Below, piece after piece: positions 8,357-17,471 of a DNA stretch of 64,000 nucleotides. Made by a program: the position numbers and the translations under genes. The notes under the pieces are model-generated. The model saw only the letters and a program-made list of their open reading frames with translations. It was not told the origin of the DNA and did no database searches. The stretch comes from Caenicola sp034331105 (GTDB taxonomy: Bacteria > Synergistota > Synergistia > Synergistales > Synergistaceae), in contig JAXQGB010000012.1 of the NCBI GenBank assembly GCA_034331105.1, forward strand, positions 62,001-126,000, written 5' to 3'. Position 1 is the first letter of the stretch. Every line of letters begins with the position of its first letter.

Positions 8357-9613
8357 TTAATGATTATTTTTTTGATTAATATATCTCAATGCTGTCAAAG
8401 AATGAACCCTAAGAACTTTTTTCAGTTCATCTGCTACAATATGTTCATTTGGAGATCCCATGTTATGATGATTAGGTCCATAAGTGATAGCAGGGACTCC
8501 AGATTTACGCCAAAGACGTGCTTCAGTTCCTCCCAAGCTAAAGGTTTTGTATATTCGCCTTCCCAATGTTTCTTCCGCTACATTTTTTGCAATTTTCACT
8601 AGCATGTGGTTAGGATCTGTTATTTGAGCATCTTGTGAGTCAATCTCCTCAACTGAACAGTAAGGGTGTCGACTAACAATTTCTTCTATCCAATTATTTA
8701 AAATACCATTAGGGATACCAGGGGGTAAACGGAAATCCATCTCCGCAACACATTTCTCTGGAACCATGTTTACACTTAGACCTCCGTTAATAACACCTAC
8801 ATTAATAGAAGCACTTAGTGCGGCATCCGTAGCTCCGTGACATAAGAGAGAATCATAATTTACTCGAGCTTCTTCCATGATCAGTCGATATATTTCGGGG
8901 AGGTTATTCAATTCTTCGGGAAGATTTTTTAGGTCATTAATTAACTCTATCATTTCAGTTATTGCACTTATTTTAAGAGCAGAATATGCTCCATGACCAC
9001 CTTGAGATTTCGAGATAAATTTAAACCAGTATTGCCCCTTCTCTCCAATACGAATGTTATCCAAAGAAGAAGGTTCTCCGTTGATTAATGCATCTCCATG
9101 TAAAATTGGTAATTTTTCCAACAGGTATTTTGAACCCCACGGACCAAATACCTCTTCGTCAGAAACACATGTAACCGAGATAGTTCCCTCTATTTGATCC
9201 TTTATCTGGTTTAAAAGTACTGCTGAATAAATACAAGATGCAAGCCCACCCTTCATATCTGATGATCCACGGCCATAAAGCAACCCATCAACGATATCCC
9301 CGCCAAATGGATCGTAGTTCCAACCCTTAGGATCCCCAACAGGAAAAGTGTCCATGTGTCCGTTAAAAACAACATGGGGGCCTGGCCTTGATCCCTTGAT
9401 AGTAGCCACAACATTAGGCTTTTCATGATGAGGGGAAATAATTTCACAATCCACACCTGATGATTTGAAATAATTATTGATGTAATCCGCAATTTCCCTA
9501 GTGTCTCCTGGAGGATCTTCCGAGGGACGGCGCACAAGCTCCTGACAAAGATGAATAACTTCTTCTTCCTCTTTAGAAATAATTTGAATCAACTTTTCCT
9601 CAGCTGACAACAT
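8357..9613 (-). CDS. M20 family amidohydrolase (ArgE/DapE type)
   Basis: 418-residue dinuclear zinc hydrolase. Metal-site motifs are in order: FNGHMDTFPVGD near 83-94, YGRGSSDMKGG near 112-122 (bridging Asp), SDEEVFG near 150 (general base and ligand Glu), and a C-terminal histidine in NHHNMGSPNEH. The lid domain between them begins with SKSQGGHGAYS. Relatives remove acyl groups from amino acids or cleave dipeptides in the cytoplasm. AAGGTG lies 6 bases before the ATG. In this operon it could deacylate or cleave an imported N-substituted amino acid. Specificity cannot be told. Confidence 0.85.
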   Translation of the reverse strand: MLSAEEKLIQIISKEEEEVIHLCQELVRRPSEDPPGDTREIADYINNYFKSSGVDCEIISPHHEKPNVVATIKGSRPGPHVVFNGHMDTFPVGDPKGWNYDPFGGDIVDGLLYGRGSSDMKGGLASCIYSAVLLNQIKDQIEGTISVTCVSDEEVFGPWGSKYLLEKLPILHGDALINGEPSSLDNIRIGEKGQYWFKFISKSQGGHGAYSALKISAITEMIELINDLKNLPEELNNLPEIYRLIMEEARVNYDSLLCHGATDAALSASINVGVINGGLSVNMVPEKCVAEMDFRLPPGIPNGILNNWIEEIVSRHPYCSVEEIDSQDAQITDPNHMLVKIAKNVAEETLGRRIYKTFSLGGTEARLWRKSGVPAITYGPNHHNMGSPNEHIVADELKKVLRVHSLTALRYINQKNNH

Positions 9614-9633
9614 CTTTTCACCTTCTAAGAATA

Positions 9634-10956
9634 CTAGACTAAGTCATTTATAATTTTCTCGTTCATTTCAATCCCTTCACTTTTTAGCTCCTCTAGAATT
9701 GGGACATATATTTCTGATATCGTTGGGACATGTACACCAGGAATTGATATTTTTCCATCCAATATAAATTTAGCTGCAATTGCTGGAGGAATTCCCGTTG
9801 TCCTTGCAATAGAAGTCCACTTACCTGGAATTCCATGATCAATTAGTGTAGAAATATATTTTGTGTAACTTCCATTTTGGTTTTTAACTTTGATTTCATC
9901 CATTAATATTACAAGATCTCTTTCTTTTTCATCGAATACCAGTTTTTCAGAAAAAAGAACTGTGACTACATCTCTTGGTGAGGCTTTATCAAAAGGTAAA
10001 GGTCTATCTTCAAAGAAGCCAAGCCATTTCATTCGTAGGATAAAAGCTGACCAAGGCTTTAAATTAAGAAAATCACATAGAGCTGTTTCTGGATCATTAT
10101 CTCTTCCTGCTTGGCGGGCTGTAAATTCAGCAAAAGTCATTCCTTGCGTGTCCTTTTTGTCCAATTCAAAAAAGCCTAACATATTCATATAGCAAATTGT
10201 TTCGCACCAACCCGGATATCTTACTGTTCCTCTGTAAATTGTTTCTGCTTCTGGTATATCGTAAAATTCCCTATATGGGATTGAATCTCCATTAGCGTAT
10301 TTTTCAAATGTACCAAGCCCTGGCACCTCACAAATTTCAACGTGCTCATATGTGTTCCCATCAGGCCAGTAATATTCTTTACTCTTATTGAGTATACGAG
10401 CAGTTCTTTTACTGGCTCCTATTAAACTAGAAGGAGACCATGAAAGTTTGTAACCCCAAGGATTGTTGTTTGAGTCAATGGCCGGAAGAGCACCACAATT
10501 TGAAACATAAGAACAGACCATACCATTCTTTGAATGGATTTCGTTGATTTTTTTCGCTGCAGACATATGGTCAATTCCAGGATCTAGACCTAATTCCGTT
10601 ATGAATACAAGTCCATGTTTTTTACACTCAGAATTCAAAGAAAGAGTTTCCTTGCTTACATAGTTTGGGTGAACATGATGAATTTGTTTTTCTAGGCATA
10701 ACTTTGCAATTGTGTCATTAAATGCAGGAGGCATTAAATTTATTACTACATATGGAGAATATCTTTCAAATACATCATTAATGTTTTCTTCAACATTAAC
10801 CTTAATTGTTTCAGCCATTGGGAATTTAGAATTTATCATTCCGAGATTCATTGTTGAAATATCCCCAACGACTACTTTGCAATTTGCTTTTCTTACGAGA
10901 TAATCAACACATGGGGCAGAAACCATTCCAGCGCCTAAAACAAATATAGTTTTCAT
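9634..10956 (-). CDS. Saccharopine dehydrogenase family protein
   Basis: NAD(P)-dependent oxidoreductase of about 440 residues. The N-terminal Rossmann segment is KTIFVLGAGMVSAPCVDYL, followed by VVINLMPP and a large C-terminal domain with FITELGLDPGIDHMSA and PGLGTFEKYANGDSIPYR, typical of saccharopine reductase (glutamate-forming) proteins. Such enzymes make or split a secondary amine joining two amino acids. The start is the ATG at 10956 because GGAGG lies 9 bases upstream; an earlier ATG abuts that site. In a catabolic operon with a transporter it could cleave an opine-like compound. Lysine degradation through saccharopine is an alternative. Confidence 0.8.
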   Translation of the reverse strand: MKTIFVLGAGMVSAPCVDYLVRKANCKVVVGDISTMNLGMINSKFPMAETIKVNVEENINDVFERYSPYVVINLMPPAFNDTIAKLCLEKQIHHVHPNYVSKETLSLNSECKKHGLVFITELGLDPGIDHMSAAKKINEIHSKNGMVCSYVSNCGALPAIDSNNNPWGYKLSWSPSSLIGASKRTARILNKSKEYYWPDGNTYEHVEICEVPGLGTFEKYANGDSIPYREFYDIPEAETIYRGTVRYPGWCETICYMNMLGFFELDKKDTQGMTFAEFTARQAGRDNDPETALCDFLNLKPWSAFILRMKWLGFFEDRPLPFDKASPRDVVTVLFSEKLVFDEKERDLVILMDEIKVKNQNGSYTKYISTLIDHGIPGKWTSIARTTGIPPAIAAKFILDGKISIPGVHVPTISEIYVPILEELKSEGIEMNEKIINDLV

Positions 10957-10975
10957 TAAGACCATCCTCCGATAA

Positions 10976-11704
10976 TTAATACCAGGATACTAGACCTATT
11001 GATCTAGCGATATTAGAAAGCATTGTTTGAAAATCATAAACAGGTAATCCCGTAGCCTCTCTTATTTGTTGCGAGAAAGGAGGTAAATCTGTACACTCAA
11101 AAACAAAAGCAGCTATATTTGGAAATTCTTGAGTTGCATTTACAGCAACATCAATAACGTCTTTTGATATTTTTTTTAAATCAATTACTTCTTCTGGTTT
11201 TACCAAAAACTTATTCCATTCATTTGAGGATTCCATACCAAAAATTTCGATTCTCATTGAGTTATTTATGCCGACTGAGGCTAAGTGTTCTGATTTTAAA
11301 GCCGATTTTTTAGCAGTAATAACTCCGATTATTTTATCCTTCGGCAAAACATTGTGAATAAAAGGAACTTGTAGTAAGCTTGAAGTATAAACTGGAATAT
11401 CAACTGCATTTGACAGCTCTTTTTGGAAAATTGCGTTAAATCCGCAACTAGTTGTTATAACTTTAATTCCTTCTTTTACCAGCTCTCTTGAGCTTCGTAT
11501 CATTTCTTCGAGAACAGATTTTTGGGGATTTTCAAGAACTGAATCAATATTTGCTCCTTTAATACGACAGATACGAACGTTAAAAGGATAGGTGTTTAAA
11601 TTTGTACTGTTTCCAATTAAAGATTCCAATTGAAGCAGTCCTTTTGGTACATGACCATACTCCCAACAAAGTATCGCTAATTGGGGGGCTACATTATTAT
11701 TCAT
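10976..11704 (-). CDS. Aspartate/glutamate racemase family protein
   Basis: About 242 residues with the two-cysteine layout of the Asp/Glu/hydantoin racemase superfamily: VITTSCGFNA near 95 and AFVFECTDLPPF near 205 of the protein. These cysteines act as acid and base in racemases or as nucleophile in maleate isomerase and arylmalonate decarboxylase relatives. The start at 11704 overlaps the stop of the upstream aminotransferase gene (ATGAATAA); a longer version from 11728 is possible. Within the operon it could interconvert D and L forms of an amino acid before or after transamination. Substrate unknown. Confidence 0.75.
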   Translation of the reverse strand: MNNNVAPQLAILCWEYGHVPKGLLQLESLIGNSTNLNTYPFNVRICRIKGANIDSVLENPQKSVLEEMIRSSRELVKEGIKVITTSCGFNAIFQKELSNAVDIPVYTSSLLQVPFIHNVLPKDKIIGVITAKKSALKSEHLASVGINNSMRIEIFGMESSNEWNKFLVKPEEVIDLKKISKDVIDVAVNATQEFPNIAAFVFECTDLPPFSQQIREATGLPVYDFQTMLSNIARSIGLVSWY

Positions 11705-12959
11705 AAATAACACTTCTTCTTTCTTCATTTTTTATTTTTTCAGAATCCATAATATAATTATCGTATGCTAATGCCAGTCTTCTACATCCTTCTTCCGCTG
11801 TTTCCTCATCTATTCTTGCAAATGAAAATCTTAACGTGTCCATCCCTTGCCCCGGTTTAGAATAAAAAATCGAACCTGGCATTACACTAACTCCATAATT
11901 TTTTATTGCATATTTTACGAAATCAACGTCGTCCTTGATTCCAGGCATTTGTGACCATACAAATAAACCTCCAGTAGGATAGTTAATTTTTAGTCCACTT
12001 GGGACCATATATTTATCAAGTGACGATATTAAGTAGTTACATCTTTTTTTGTAATAGTTTTGAATTTTCAAGAGATAAGAATGGATGTTTATGTTTAAAC
12101 AAAATTCAGATACAACAAATTGCATCGGAGCAGGAAGACTCATTTCTATTGTATTTCTCAATTCCAACATTTTACCGACAATCGGGGAAGGAAGAACCAT
12201 CCAGCCACATCTAATCCCCGGAGCAATAAGTTTTGAAAAACTGCCTAAATAAATAACTCTCTTGTTTTCATTTGCAAGTCCGATGTAAGTTTGAGGTAAA
12301 CTATCAACAAAGCTTACATAGCGATATGGATCATCCTCAATAATTACTACATCGTATTTGTTCGCGATGTCCAAAATCGTATTTCTACGATCAATAGGGG
12401 CAACAGATCCACTTGGGTTTTGAAAATTAGGTATTGTGTAGAGGATTGATGGATTAAATTCTTTACAAACATTTTCAAATGATTCAGGAATAATTCCATT
12501 TTCGTCTGTTTCAATTTCAACAAACTTGGCCCCAGCTCGCCTAAAAGTTCTTAGTGCCTCAACATAACTGGGAGCTTCAACTGCGACACATGTTTCTTCA
12601 TCCACAAGCAAATCTGAGATGTAACTTAATGCCTGCTGCGATCCGTTCGTCAACACTATATTTTGCGATGTGACCCAAGATGGAACAATTCCATCATTAT
12701 GCATCCATGTAACAATCCATTCACGCAATGCTGTGAACCCAGCATGATATGGGTAGTAGCCAAACAGGTCTCTTCTATCACAGATTGCATTGAAAAAAAC
12801 CCTCATATCTTCTAATGGAAAGAAATCGGTGGCTGGTTCTCCTATTGAGAGACATACCGGTTTATATTTTTTTTCAATTGCACCTAAATCACTAAAAATA
12901 GATCCATGTATTCTATTATTCGCCATTCTACTTAAACGGTTTTCCCAGTTTAGATCCAA
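11697..12959 (-). CDS. PLP-dependent aminotransferase (LysN/MocR-like core), copy 2
   Basis: Fold-type I aminotransferase of about 420 residues without the N-terminal helix-turn-helix of MocR proteins, resembling 2-aminoadipate and aromatic transaminases. PLP contacts are visible: NGSQQALSYISDLLVDE, IPNFQNPSG, IIEDDPYRY and the Schiff-base lysine in SFSKLIAPGIRCGW. The TTG at 12959 is chosen because GGGGAGGG lies 6 bases upstream and because the resulting MDLNWENRLSRMAN aligns with the start of the neighbouring paralogue. Starts further upstream would overlap that gene. The two aminotransferases are tandem duplicates with the same motifs, suggesting related but distinct amino substrates. Confidence 0.87.
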   Translation of the reverse strand: MDLNWENRLSRMANNRIHGSIFSDLGAIEKKYKPVCLSIGEPATDFFPLEDMRVFFNAICDRRDLFGYYPYHAGFTALREWIVTWMHNDGIVPSWVTSQNIVLTNGSQQALSYISDLLVDEETCVAVEAPSYVEALRTFRRAGAKFVEIETDENGIIPESFENVCKEFNPSILYTIPNFQNPSGSVAPIDRRNTILDIANKYDVVIIEDDPYRYVSFVDSLPQTYIGLANENKRVIYLGSFSKLIAPGIRCGWMVLPSPIVGKMLELRNTIEMSLPAPMQFVVSEFCLNINIHSYLLKIQNYYKKRCNYLISSLDKYMVPSGLKINYPTGGLFVWSQMPGIKDDVDFVKYAIKNYGVSVMPGSIFYSKPGQGMDTLRFSFARIDEETAEEGCRRLALAYDNYIMDSEKIKNEERRSVIYE

Positions 12960-12987
12960 ATCAATCCCTCCCCATTTAGATGTATTT

Positions 12988-14205
12988 CTACAAGGCCACG
13001 AAAGAATCATATGATCTTGCCAGTCTTTCACATCCCTCAGAAATTTCCTCGAGGCTAACTTTCGCGAAAGAAAAACGTAATGTATCTAGACCTTGTCCTG
13101 ATCTGACATAAAAGATATACCCAGGAGTAACACTAACTCCGAAATTAATGATTGAATATTCAACAAAATTTCGCATATTATTAATTCCAGGCAGGTGAGA
13201 CCATATGAAATATCCTCCTTTGGGGAAGTTCATCTCAAGTCCTTTATCAGCCATTGTTTCATTTAAAGTTGAGACAAGCACATCGCAACGATTTTTATAG
13301 ACTTTTTGAATTTTGTTAAAGTATTGCTTTCTGTCCATCTGATTGCAAAAACAGTACACTATGTGTTGTAAAGAAGCGGGGAGACTTATTTCTATGGTGT
13401 GACGTAATTGCGTTACCTTTTTTACTAAAGGAACAGGAACGATCATCCATCCGCAACGAATACCTGGGCAAATTATTTTGGAAAAACTGCCCAGATAAAT
13501 GACTCTGTCATCATCTCCTGACAAGGACATGTAGCTATCTGGCAAAGAATCAATAAAGCTAACATATCTGTATGGATCATCTTCAATTATTACCACATCA
13601 AATTTTTGAGCTATTTTTAATATTGATTTTCGTCTTTCCAATGAAGTTACAGAGCCAGTAGGATTTTGAAAATTAGGTATCGTGTACAATAGACGTGGCT
13701 TATTTTGTTTACAAACCATTTCAAATGATTCTGGAATAATTCCGTTTTCATCAGCTTCAACTTCAATAAAATTTGCTCCACTTTTACGAAAAGCTCGTAG
13801 AGCTTCAAGATACGTAGGTGCTTCAACGGCGACTAAGTCACCTTCATCTACCAACAAATCTGATAATAATGCAAGCCCCTGTTGAGATCCTGTTGTGAGG
13901 ATGATATTATCGACTTCTACCCAAGGCGCAGCAATATTATCATCTTTCATCCAGTTTTTTATCCATTCTCGAAGTCCAACATGACCCGCATGAAATGGGT
14001 AATAACCAAATAGCTCCCTTTTCTTGCAAACATCTTTAAAAAATGGGGCTAATTCTTCTAGAGGGAAAAAATCTGAATTTGGTTCACCTGCGGACAAACA
14101 AATTGGTTTATATTTATGCTCTATTGCAAAAAGATCCCCTAAAAGAGATGGCGACAACCTATCCTGCGCCATTTTACTAATGTTGTTGTTCCAATTAATT
14201 GTCAT
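12988..14205 (-). CDS. PLP-dependent aminotransferase (LysN/MocR-like core), copy 1
   Basis: 405-residue paralogue of the next gene in the operon, with TGSQQGLALLSDLLVDEGD, IPNFQNPTG, IIEDDPYRY and the PLP lysine in SFSKIICPGIRCGW. The N-terminus (MTINWNNNISKMAQ) lacks a DNA-binding domain, so it is a transaminase and not a MocR regulator. It lies directly downstream of the TRAP permease gene and 28 bases upstream of its twin. A keto acid made here could feed the downstream oxidative genes. Substrate preference cannot be read from sequence. Confidence 0.87.
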   Translation of the reverse strand: MTINWNNNISKMAQDRLSPSLLGDLFAIEHKYKPICLSAGEPNSDFFPLEELAPFFKDVCKKRELFGYYPFHAGHVGLREWIKNWMKDDNIAAPWVEVDNIILTTGSQQGLALLSDLLVDEGDLVAVEAPTYLEALRAFRKSGANFIEVEADENGIIPESFEMVCKQNKPRLLYTIPNFQNPTGSVTSLERRKSILKIAQKFDVVIIEDDPYRYVSFIDSLPDSYMSLSGDDDRVIYLGSFSKIICPGIRCGWMIVPVPLVKKVTQLRHTIEISLPASLQHIVYCFCNQMDRKQYFNKIQKVYKNRCDVLVSTLNETMADKGLEMNFPKGGYFIWSHLPGINNMRNFVEYSIINFGVSVTPGYIFYVRSGQGLDTLRFSFAKVSLEEISEGCERLARSYDSFVAL

Positions 14206-14240
14206 CTGCTCATCACTCCCCTTAAGAGTAATTCAATACT

Positions 14241-15515
14241 TCAGTTACCCAACAAAAATAAACTACACGCCGGAACGTATGTCACAATAATTAACGCAGC
14301 GATCATCGCAACAATTAAAGGTACTGCTTCTTTAGCAATTTCAGTTATCGGGACCTTTGTGAGAGCAGAAGCAACATTTAAGTTAATACCAAATGGGGGG
14401 GTAACAAATCCTATCGACAGATTAACAGTCAGTATTATTCCAAATTGAATTGGACTGACGCCTATCTCCGCCATTAAAGGCAGGAGCACAGGGGTCAAAA
14501 TTATTGTAGCTGCAATGTTGTCCATAAAACAACCTATACAGAGCAAGAAAATATTCACCATGATCAGCAACATCATTTTACTTGAGGTCAAAGAAAGGAC
14601 TGCACCAAGCAACATCTGAGGAATAGTTTCATAAGCAAGAAAAAACGCAAATGCAAGTGAAAATCCCATCCCATACATCGTTATTCCGTTCAACTGTCCA
14701 GATATTTTCGCTGCATGAATTACATCTTTCAAAGTCATTTCTTTATAAATAAACACTCCTACGAAGGCACAATAGAAACATGCAACAACAGCAGCTTCTG
14801 TCGGGGTAAAAACACCGCTGTATATCCCACCTAAAATAATAACGGGGGCAAAGAGTGCCCAAATTGCTTCTCTAAACGCAGTTAATAGAGGCTTTTGCTG
14901 AGCTCTTGGTTTACCCTTATAGCCTCTTTTTTTTGATATGAAATAACAAGTCAGCATCATTGCAATTGAAAAAAGCAACCCTGGGATGATCCCTGCAACA
15001 AACATATCCCCTATTGAAGTCTTAGCTATTATGCTATAGATGACAAAAGGTATGCTCGGGGGTATAAGGACTCCTATTGCTCCCGAACATGCAGTAACTG
15101 CAGCCGCAAAGGGTCTATCATATCCCCTTTTTTCCATTTCTGGTATCAATATTGAACCAATAGCAGAAACAGTTGCCGGAGAAGATCCAGATATTGCAGC
15201 AAAAAAAGTGCTTCCAAGAACAGTAACAAGCGCAAGCCCTCCAGCAAGTGCGCCAACAAGACTTTCTGCAAAATCAACTAATCGTTTTGAAATACCTCCA
15301 GCACCCATCAAATTGCCTGAGTACATAAAAAAAGGGACTGCCATGAGAGGAAAGGACTCTAAGCCACTTACTGCTTTTTGAGCAATTATTGCCAGGGGCA
15401 AATCAGTGAATAAAACCATTGTTAGCCCAGTAGCCAATGCAGTTGCTATTGCTATTGGAAAACCGGAAAACATAAAAGCAAACAACATTGTTAATACAAA
15501 AGCTGCTTCCATCAT
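14241..15515 (-). CDS. dctM: TRAP transporter large permease, DctM type
   Basis: 424-residue, very hydrophobic protein with about twelve membrane segments. The family blocks ATALATGLTMVLFTDLP, ESFPLMAVPFFMYSGNLM and ISGSSPATVSAIGSILIPEM are plain, as is the conserved FVTPPFGINLN near 375. It forms the sodium-coupled channel of a tripartite periplasmic transporter for organic anions with the small permease and the periplasmic binding protein. The ATG overlaps the dctQ stop (ATGA). It is the third gene of the operon, so uptake genes are read first. Confidence 0.92.
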   Translation of the reverse strand: MMEAAFVLTMLFAFMFSGFPIAIATALATGLTMVLFTDLPLAIIAQKAVSGLESFPLMAVPFFMYSGNLMGAGGISKRLVDFAESLVGALAGGLALVTVLGSTFFAAISGSSPATVSAIGSILIPEMEKRGYDRPFAAAVTACSGAIGVLIPPSIPFVIYSIIAKTSIGDMFVAGIIPGLLFSIAMMLTCYFISKKRGYKGKPRAQQKPLLTAFREAIWALFAPVIILGGIYSGVFTPTEAAVVACFYCAFVGVFIYKEMTLKDVIHAAKISGQLNGITMYGMGFSLAFAFFLAYETIPQMLLGAVLSLTSSKMMLLIMVNIFLLCIGCFMDNIAATIILTPVLLPLMAEIGVSPIQFGIILTVNLSIGFVTPPFGINLNVASALTKVPITEIAKEAVPLIVAMIAALIIVTYVPACSLFLLGN

Positions 15516-16024
15516 TGCACCTCTCTCTCAGGTTCATTTATAGTTAATGTTCTTAAACGAGTTAAAATGACACTTGTAAGACCTATTGCCATACATGTTC
15601 CACCTAATATCACAGAAAGATAATTAAAGGCCATTGGAACATCCAGGGCTGGAGTTCTTCTATTAAACTCATAAGCCATTAGCACCATTTGCCAACCATA
15701 TTTAACCAATAAAAGTGTAAATAAAAACCAAATTATATCAATTATTAGCATAAATATTTTTTTTGTTTTTTCATTAAGCAAATCAATAAGTATTAATATT
15801 CTTATATGCGTACCTTTCTTAACACCATTACTAGCTCCTATCCATGTTATCCACATAAAACATATTACAGAAAATTCTTCGCACCAAGTAAAAGAATTAT
15901 TGAAAATATAGCGCATAATTACCTGAAGAAATATTACGCTTGTCATAATTATCATTAAATATGTCAAAAGAATATCTTCAATTTTATCAATGTACCAATT
16001 TAATTTTTCTAAAGTTTTAGTCAA
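15512..16024 (-). CDS. dctQ: TRAP transporter small permease, DctQ type
   Basis: 170-residue membrane protein with four predicted segments, including YLMIIMTSVIFLQVIMRY and the DctQ motif FTWCEEFSVICFMWITWIGAS. It pairs with DctM in the inner membrane. The start is TTG with AAGGAGGG upstream. A strong hairpin lies between this gene and dctP. Confidence 0.9.
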   Translation of the reverse strand: MTKTLEKLNWYIDKIEDILLTYLMIIMTSVIFLQVIMRYIFNNSFTWCEEFSVICFMWITWIGASNGVKKGTHIRILILIDLLNEKTKKIFMLIIDIIWFLFTLLLVKYGWQMVLMAYEFNRRTPALDVPMAFNYLSVILGGTCMAIGLTSVILTRLRTLTINEPEREVQ

Positions 16025-16057
16025 TCTAAAACCCTCCTTAACTTGGGCTTTGTCTTA

Positions 16058-16097
16058 TTATCATGAAAGGATGGAATAATCCATCCTTTCATGATAA
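16058..16097 (-). other. Intercistronic stem-loop between dctP and dctQ
   Basis: A perfect 17-bp inverted repeat (16058-16074 with 16081-16097) has a 6-base loop. On the transcribed minus strand no T-run follows it, so it looks like a stabilising or partial-attenuation hairpin in the mRNA and not a full terminator. Such hairpins after binding-protein genes allow more binding protein than permease to be made; that role is inferred. Confidence 0.7.
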
Positions 16098-16116
16098 TTA
16101 TTAAAGTTGAACAATC

Positions 16117-17115
16117 TTACTTTTTACTATGTTTTTTAACGCTCTCAACTGATGTATTTATCAAATCTTTTCCAATTGTTGACTCAAATTCTTTGTAAAC
16201 TTTCTGAGCTACCTTCTGGAACTCTGCTCTTTGCGCTGGCGTTAGATCATTAATTTTCATGCCGGCTTTGAGCATCTTCTCTCTTGCTTTTCCTTCTGCT
16301 GCATCAAAATATTCGTTCCATTTCTTTTCAAATACTTTTGAACCGTCCAAAACAACCTTTTGAAGATCTGAGGGTAGTGCCTCAAACCATTTTTCACTTA
16401 CAACAGGAACAACAATACTAACCACATGGTTTGTGAGTGAATAATATTTTTGGACTGTTTCTAGACTTATGTCTGTCATTAGTAGTGCGGAATTTTCCTG
16501 AGCATCAACTACTCCCTGCTGAAGTGATGTATAGAGCTCAGAATAACTTATAGGAGTGGGGTTAGCTCCCAGTGCCTTAAAGGTGCCAATGTGAACTGGA
16601 CTTTGCATTGTTCTTATTTTCATTCCCTTAAGATCTGCCGGCGTATAAATTGGCCTGATGTTATTGCTTATGCTCCTGTTGCCATTAGAAAAGTATCCAA
16701 CTGGAATCATTTTAAGTTTTTTTATCATTGGTTCAATTTTTACACCTAGCTCACCATGAAGCACCTTTAATGCCGTGTCGAAATCTGGAAACATAAATGG
16801 CAGCTCGGTAACTCCCAGACGCTTGTCAAAAGCTGTCAAATCTGAAATAGTGGGATATGTCATCTGAATTATACCCATTTGAACAGCTTCCATACATTCG
16901 TTGATGTTTCCTAATTGACCATCCATATATCTTTGTACTTCGATTCGTCCTTTTGAATTCTTCTCAACGTACTCCTTGAAGTCAAAAAATGCCTTCTGAG
17001 GGGGGAATTCATTCGATTGCAAAGAAGCAGACTTAATTATATATTCCGCAGCCAACGCCTGACCTGAAAAAACAAAAAATGCAACAAATATCAAAGCGAA
17101 CTTAAGACTCTTCAT
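16117..17115 (-). CDS. dctP: TRAP transporter periplasmic binding protein, DctP type
   Basis: 332 residues with a signal peptide (MKSLKFALIFVAFFVFSGQALA), then the DctP fold: ECMEAVQMGIIQMTYPT, MKIRTMQSPVHIGTFKALGANPTPIS and the conserved SELYTSLQQGVVDAQEN. The motif arginine in KIRTMQSP usually binds a substrate carboxylate. The ATG at 17115 is preferred, with GAGGAG upstream; the ATG at 17133 precedes that site. It is the first gene of the operon behind a clear promoter. The ligand should be a carboxylate-bearing compound; identity unknown. Confidence 0.92.
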   Translation of the reverse strand: MKSLKFALIFVAFFVFSGQALAAEYIIKSASLQSNEFPPQKAFFDFKEYVEKNSKGRIEVQRYMDGQLGNINECMEAVQMGIIQMTYPTISDLTAFDKRLGVTELPFMFPDFDTALKVLHGELGVKIEPMIKKLKMIPVGYFSNGNRSISNNIRPIYTPADLKGMKIRTMQSPVHIGTFKALGANPTPISYSELYTSLQQGVVDAQENSALLMTDISLETVQKYYSLTNHVVSIVVPVVSEKWFEALPSDLQKVVLDGSKVFEKKWNEYFDAAEGKAREKMLKAGMKINDLTPAQRAEFQKVAQKVYKEFESTIGKDLINTSVESVKKHSKK

Positions 17116-17214
17116 AATACTACATCTCCTCATCTTATAAATTTTTCATGAAACACCAGAGTCTATCAATTAAGTTTCATATAATTGAATTTTGAAATCA
17201 CAACCAAACTCATA

Positions 17215-17238
17215 AATGAATCCTCTGATGTATTCATT
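17215..17238. promoter_or_regulatory. Candidate operator downstream of the dctP promoter
   Basis: AATGAAT and ATTCATT form a perfect 7-bp inverted repeat with a 10-base spacer, starting a few bases downstream of the predicted transcription start of the dctP operon. The half-site with its flank, ATTCATTAATTA, recurs at 17285-17296 just upstream of the -35 box. The position fits repression by the GntR protein encoded next door; binding is inferred. Confidence 0.5.
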
Positions 17239-17248
17239 AATTAGTGCT

Positions 17249-17277
17249 ATTCTAATACGCCCTTTTATTTACGTCAA
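17249..17277 (-). promoter_or_regulatory. Promoter of the dctP catabolic operon
   Basis: On the minus strand TTGACG (17272-17277) and TAGAAT (17249-17254) are separated by exactly 17 bases, a near-consensus sigma-70 promoter about 130 bases upstream of dctP. It is the only strong promoter seen before the eleven-gene run. Confidence 0.6.
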
Positions 17278-17471
17278 GTTACATTCATTAATTAAACTAA
17301 AATATTGACAAATAGCTGGGGGTAATTTTTTGACAATTTTTGCCTATAGGTTGGATAAGTTATGATTTGAAAGCCCTATATGTAAGAATAGATGTCGTGT
17401 TTAGAAGTCGACAGCACAAGTCTCTTCAGGTATAAAGATACTATGAACCCTAAAGAGTGGGGAAACAGAAA

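Noticed and set aside
11697..14205. MocR-type transcription factors
   Set aside because: The aminotransferase domains resemble MocR, but neither protein has the N-terminal GntR helix-turn-helix.
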